DNA of 6,594 nt from UMGS1696 sp964623635 (GTDB lineage Bacteria > Bacillota > Clostridia > Oscillospirales > CAG-272), in assembly GCA_964623635.1 (NCBI GenBank), contig CAZUUA010000070.1, positions 1-6,594 of the forward strand, given 5' to 3'. Position 1 is the first letter of the stretch. Each line of letters begins with the position of its first letter. The notes under the pieces were generated by a model. The model was given only the letters and a program-made list of their open reading frames with translations, was not told the origin of the DNA and searched no databases. The position numbers and the translations under genes were made by a program. This document shows positions 5,112 to 6,594 of the stretch, piece by piece.

Positions 5112-6573
5112 TTATCCTTCGATCTTTTCCAGTGCTTCGTAGAACTTGTCGATGGTGTTGTTGGCGGACCTTTTCGTTCTTGGCATACCAGGATGCAAAG
5201 TCGGTGCTGCCATTGGTCACCACCAGTTTGCCCAGGGTGTAGAACAGATCATTAAAGCCGGACGAGAAGCCAAAGTAGTTGCCGCCCACTTCATAGGCGA
5301 TGGTGTCAAAGAGGATGTCCATCATATTGACAGAGTCCTCGTCTCTTGCCAGCTTGCCGGACAGGGTCTTGTCGTAGTAGGCCGGAATGACCTCGTTGGC
5401 ACTTTCCCACGACAGGAATTCCAGCGTAGCGCCCACCTTTTCGTGATTCTGGATGGAGATCGGCACGCACATGAGTCCACCCCAGTCCTGGGAGATGTAG
5501 TTTTCCTGCTCGGTATCATATTTGGGGTAGGGCAGGATCCCTACGTCCACTTCGCAGTCCCGGAAAACCTCGGCACCGGCAATGGAGGACAGACGGAACA
5601 ACAGCCGACCGCTGTCCATGGGGAACATATCGGCTTCTTTGTCACTGACGGGCTTATAGACAGTACCGGGATTGGAAACAAGCTTGTACACCTTTTCCAC
5701 GATGCTGATGGACTTTTCGTTGTTCACAGCCAGCTGGATCTTGCCATCCTCTGTGGTGGAGGTGATGAACTGATCGGCGGCGGTCATGAAGGGAATGTAT
5801 TTGGAGATCTCGTTGCAGGTCACGCCGGCCACGTCGTCCATGGTGTACTGTCCGTCCCCGTTCAGATCCTGGGTCACAGAGACTGCCATATCGATGAACT
5901 TGTCCAGGGTCCAGGTGCCTTCGTATACCAGATCATAGGGATTGTCCATGCCGTAGTCCGTGACCATGTCCTTGTTGAAGAAGATCACGTAGGGGCAGGG
6001 GATCATGAAGTCGGAGATGCCATAGTAGGTGTTCTTGCCCAGCCGCAGCACGTCCATCTGCGTCCGGTTCCACCAATCGGCCTGCATATCCATATGGGGC
6101 AGGGTATCCAAATTGTAGATGTACCCCTGCGTCACCATGTCGGATACGCCCTGGATACAGTGGAGCAGTGCCAGCGAATACACATCGTCTCCGGCTGAGG
6201 TAGCCTTTTTGATTTCCGTAGGCACATCCCCGATTCCACCCACATCGGACTGGACGATGGTCACATTTAAAAATTCCTCGGTCTTGATCTTCCGGCTGTA
6301 GATGGCATCGTTCATAGCATCGCCGGTGGCTTCTTCCGCAAAGAAGTAGTGGCTGTAACCCTGCCAGTCGGGATAGGCAATGTTGAAGTCCTCGCCGCCG
6401 AAATCCAAATCTTCGGACAAGGCGTGCATGGCTCTGGTTTCCTTAGTCTCCGGTGCGGTGGTGTCGGTAGCCGTGGTGTCGGCAGAGGTGTCCACGGTTT
6501 GTTCGGTATTGCCGCAGGCTGCCATGGAAAGAAGCATAGCCATCAGCAGCAGGGCAGCGGTGATCTTTTTCAT
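5112..6573 (-). CDS. Lipoprotein extracellular solute-binding protein, frameshifted near its 3' end
   Basis: The N-terminus is a lipoprotein signal: MKK, a hydrophobic stretch (4-17), then lipobox MAAC with C20 as the lipidated cysteine, followed by a Thr/Asp/Glu-rich linker to about residue 48. The rest resembles extracellular solute-binding proteins of ABC importers, family 1-like, as expanded in gut Clostridia; FGGEDFNIAYPDWQ and GDAMNDAIYSRKIKTEEFLNV are typical starts of that domain. The ligand is probably a sugar or glycan, unproven. A DxNxDG loop at D236-D247 resembles an EF-hand/dockerin calcium site. ATG 6573 has GAAGGG (- strand of 6586-6581) 7 nt upstream. After K468 an extra base at 5169/5170 shifts the frame. 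Removing it restores 18 residues, SANNTIDKFYEALEKIEG, and a TAA at 5114-5112, for 486 residues in all. As written, the frame runs on to 4759 with 136 unrelated residues. No permease or ATPase gene is in the window. Confidence 0.85.
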
Positions 6574-6594
6574 AAAAAAGCCCTTCTTTGGTTT

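Noticed and set aside
3405..5255. 616-residue open frame on the + strand opposite the antiporter
   Set aside because: It is rich in His, Gln and Arg without any domain, and lies antisense to a clearly recognisable membrane transporter; it is open because of codon bias in the real gene.
5146..6198. 350-residue open frame on the + strand opposite the solute-binding protein
   Set aside because: It is antisense to a gene with a lipoprotein signal and family-like sequence, has no family resemblance or ribosome binding site, and has shadow-frame composition.
1..6594. CRISPR array, tRNA/rRNA genes, transposase or phage genes
   Set aside because: No regularly spaced direct repeats, tRNA T-arm/acceptor pattern, rRNA sequence or recombinase-type protein was seen on either strand.

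Overview
The window looks like chromosomal DNA from a moderately GC-rich member of the Bacillota, most likely class Clostridia and perhaps the Oscillospiraceae/Ruminococcaceae. This rests on the protein families (an AzlC/AzlD pair, an 'aluminium resistance' methionine gamma-lyase-like enzyme, a large lipoprotein solute-binding protein of the type expanded in gut Clostridia), on purine-rich ribosome binding sites, and on classical AT-rich promoters and U-tailed terminators. The organism is inferred from family knowledge; no marker gene is present.

Left part (1-3218, + strand). After the last 33 codons of an unidentified gene and a short AT-rich gap come four tightly packed genes: a PLP enzyme of the methionine gamma-lyase/YnbB family (236-1537), a HAD hydrolase (1545-2192), azlC (GTG start 2185, to 2895) and azlD (2892-3218). 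The gaps are +7, -8 and -4 nt, so they very probably form one transcript. A sulfur amino acid lyase beside an exporter family able to move branched-chain amino acids and methionine suggests disposal or homeostasis of methionine and branched-chain amino acids. That is an inference from context.

Middle (3219-3545). This 327-nt stretch has no convincing gene but is full of dyad symmetry: two perfect 10-bp palindromes, a 34-nt near-perfect hairpin, further complementary segments, a clean + strand terminator at 3425-3455, and a long terminator hairpin at 3477-3537 serving the convergent gene. The terminator lies 206 nt beyond azlD, so either azlD has a long structured 3' UTR or a small RNA of about 180 nt is encoded here.

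Right part (3546-6594, - strand). A CPA2-type cation:proton antiporter (4823-3546) has its own good promoter (4972-4944) and a leader of about 113 nt carrying a 9-bp stem. Upstream of it is a lipoprotein solute-binding protein (6573-5112) with a one-base insertion near its 3' end. The insertion replaces the last 18 residues of the expected protein with 136 unrelated ones and carries the open frame through the antiporter promoter into the antiporter gene. The promoter and start of whatever lies upstream of the binding protein are outside the window.
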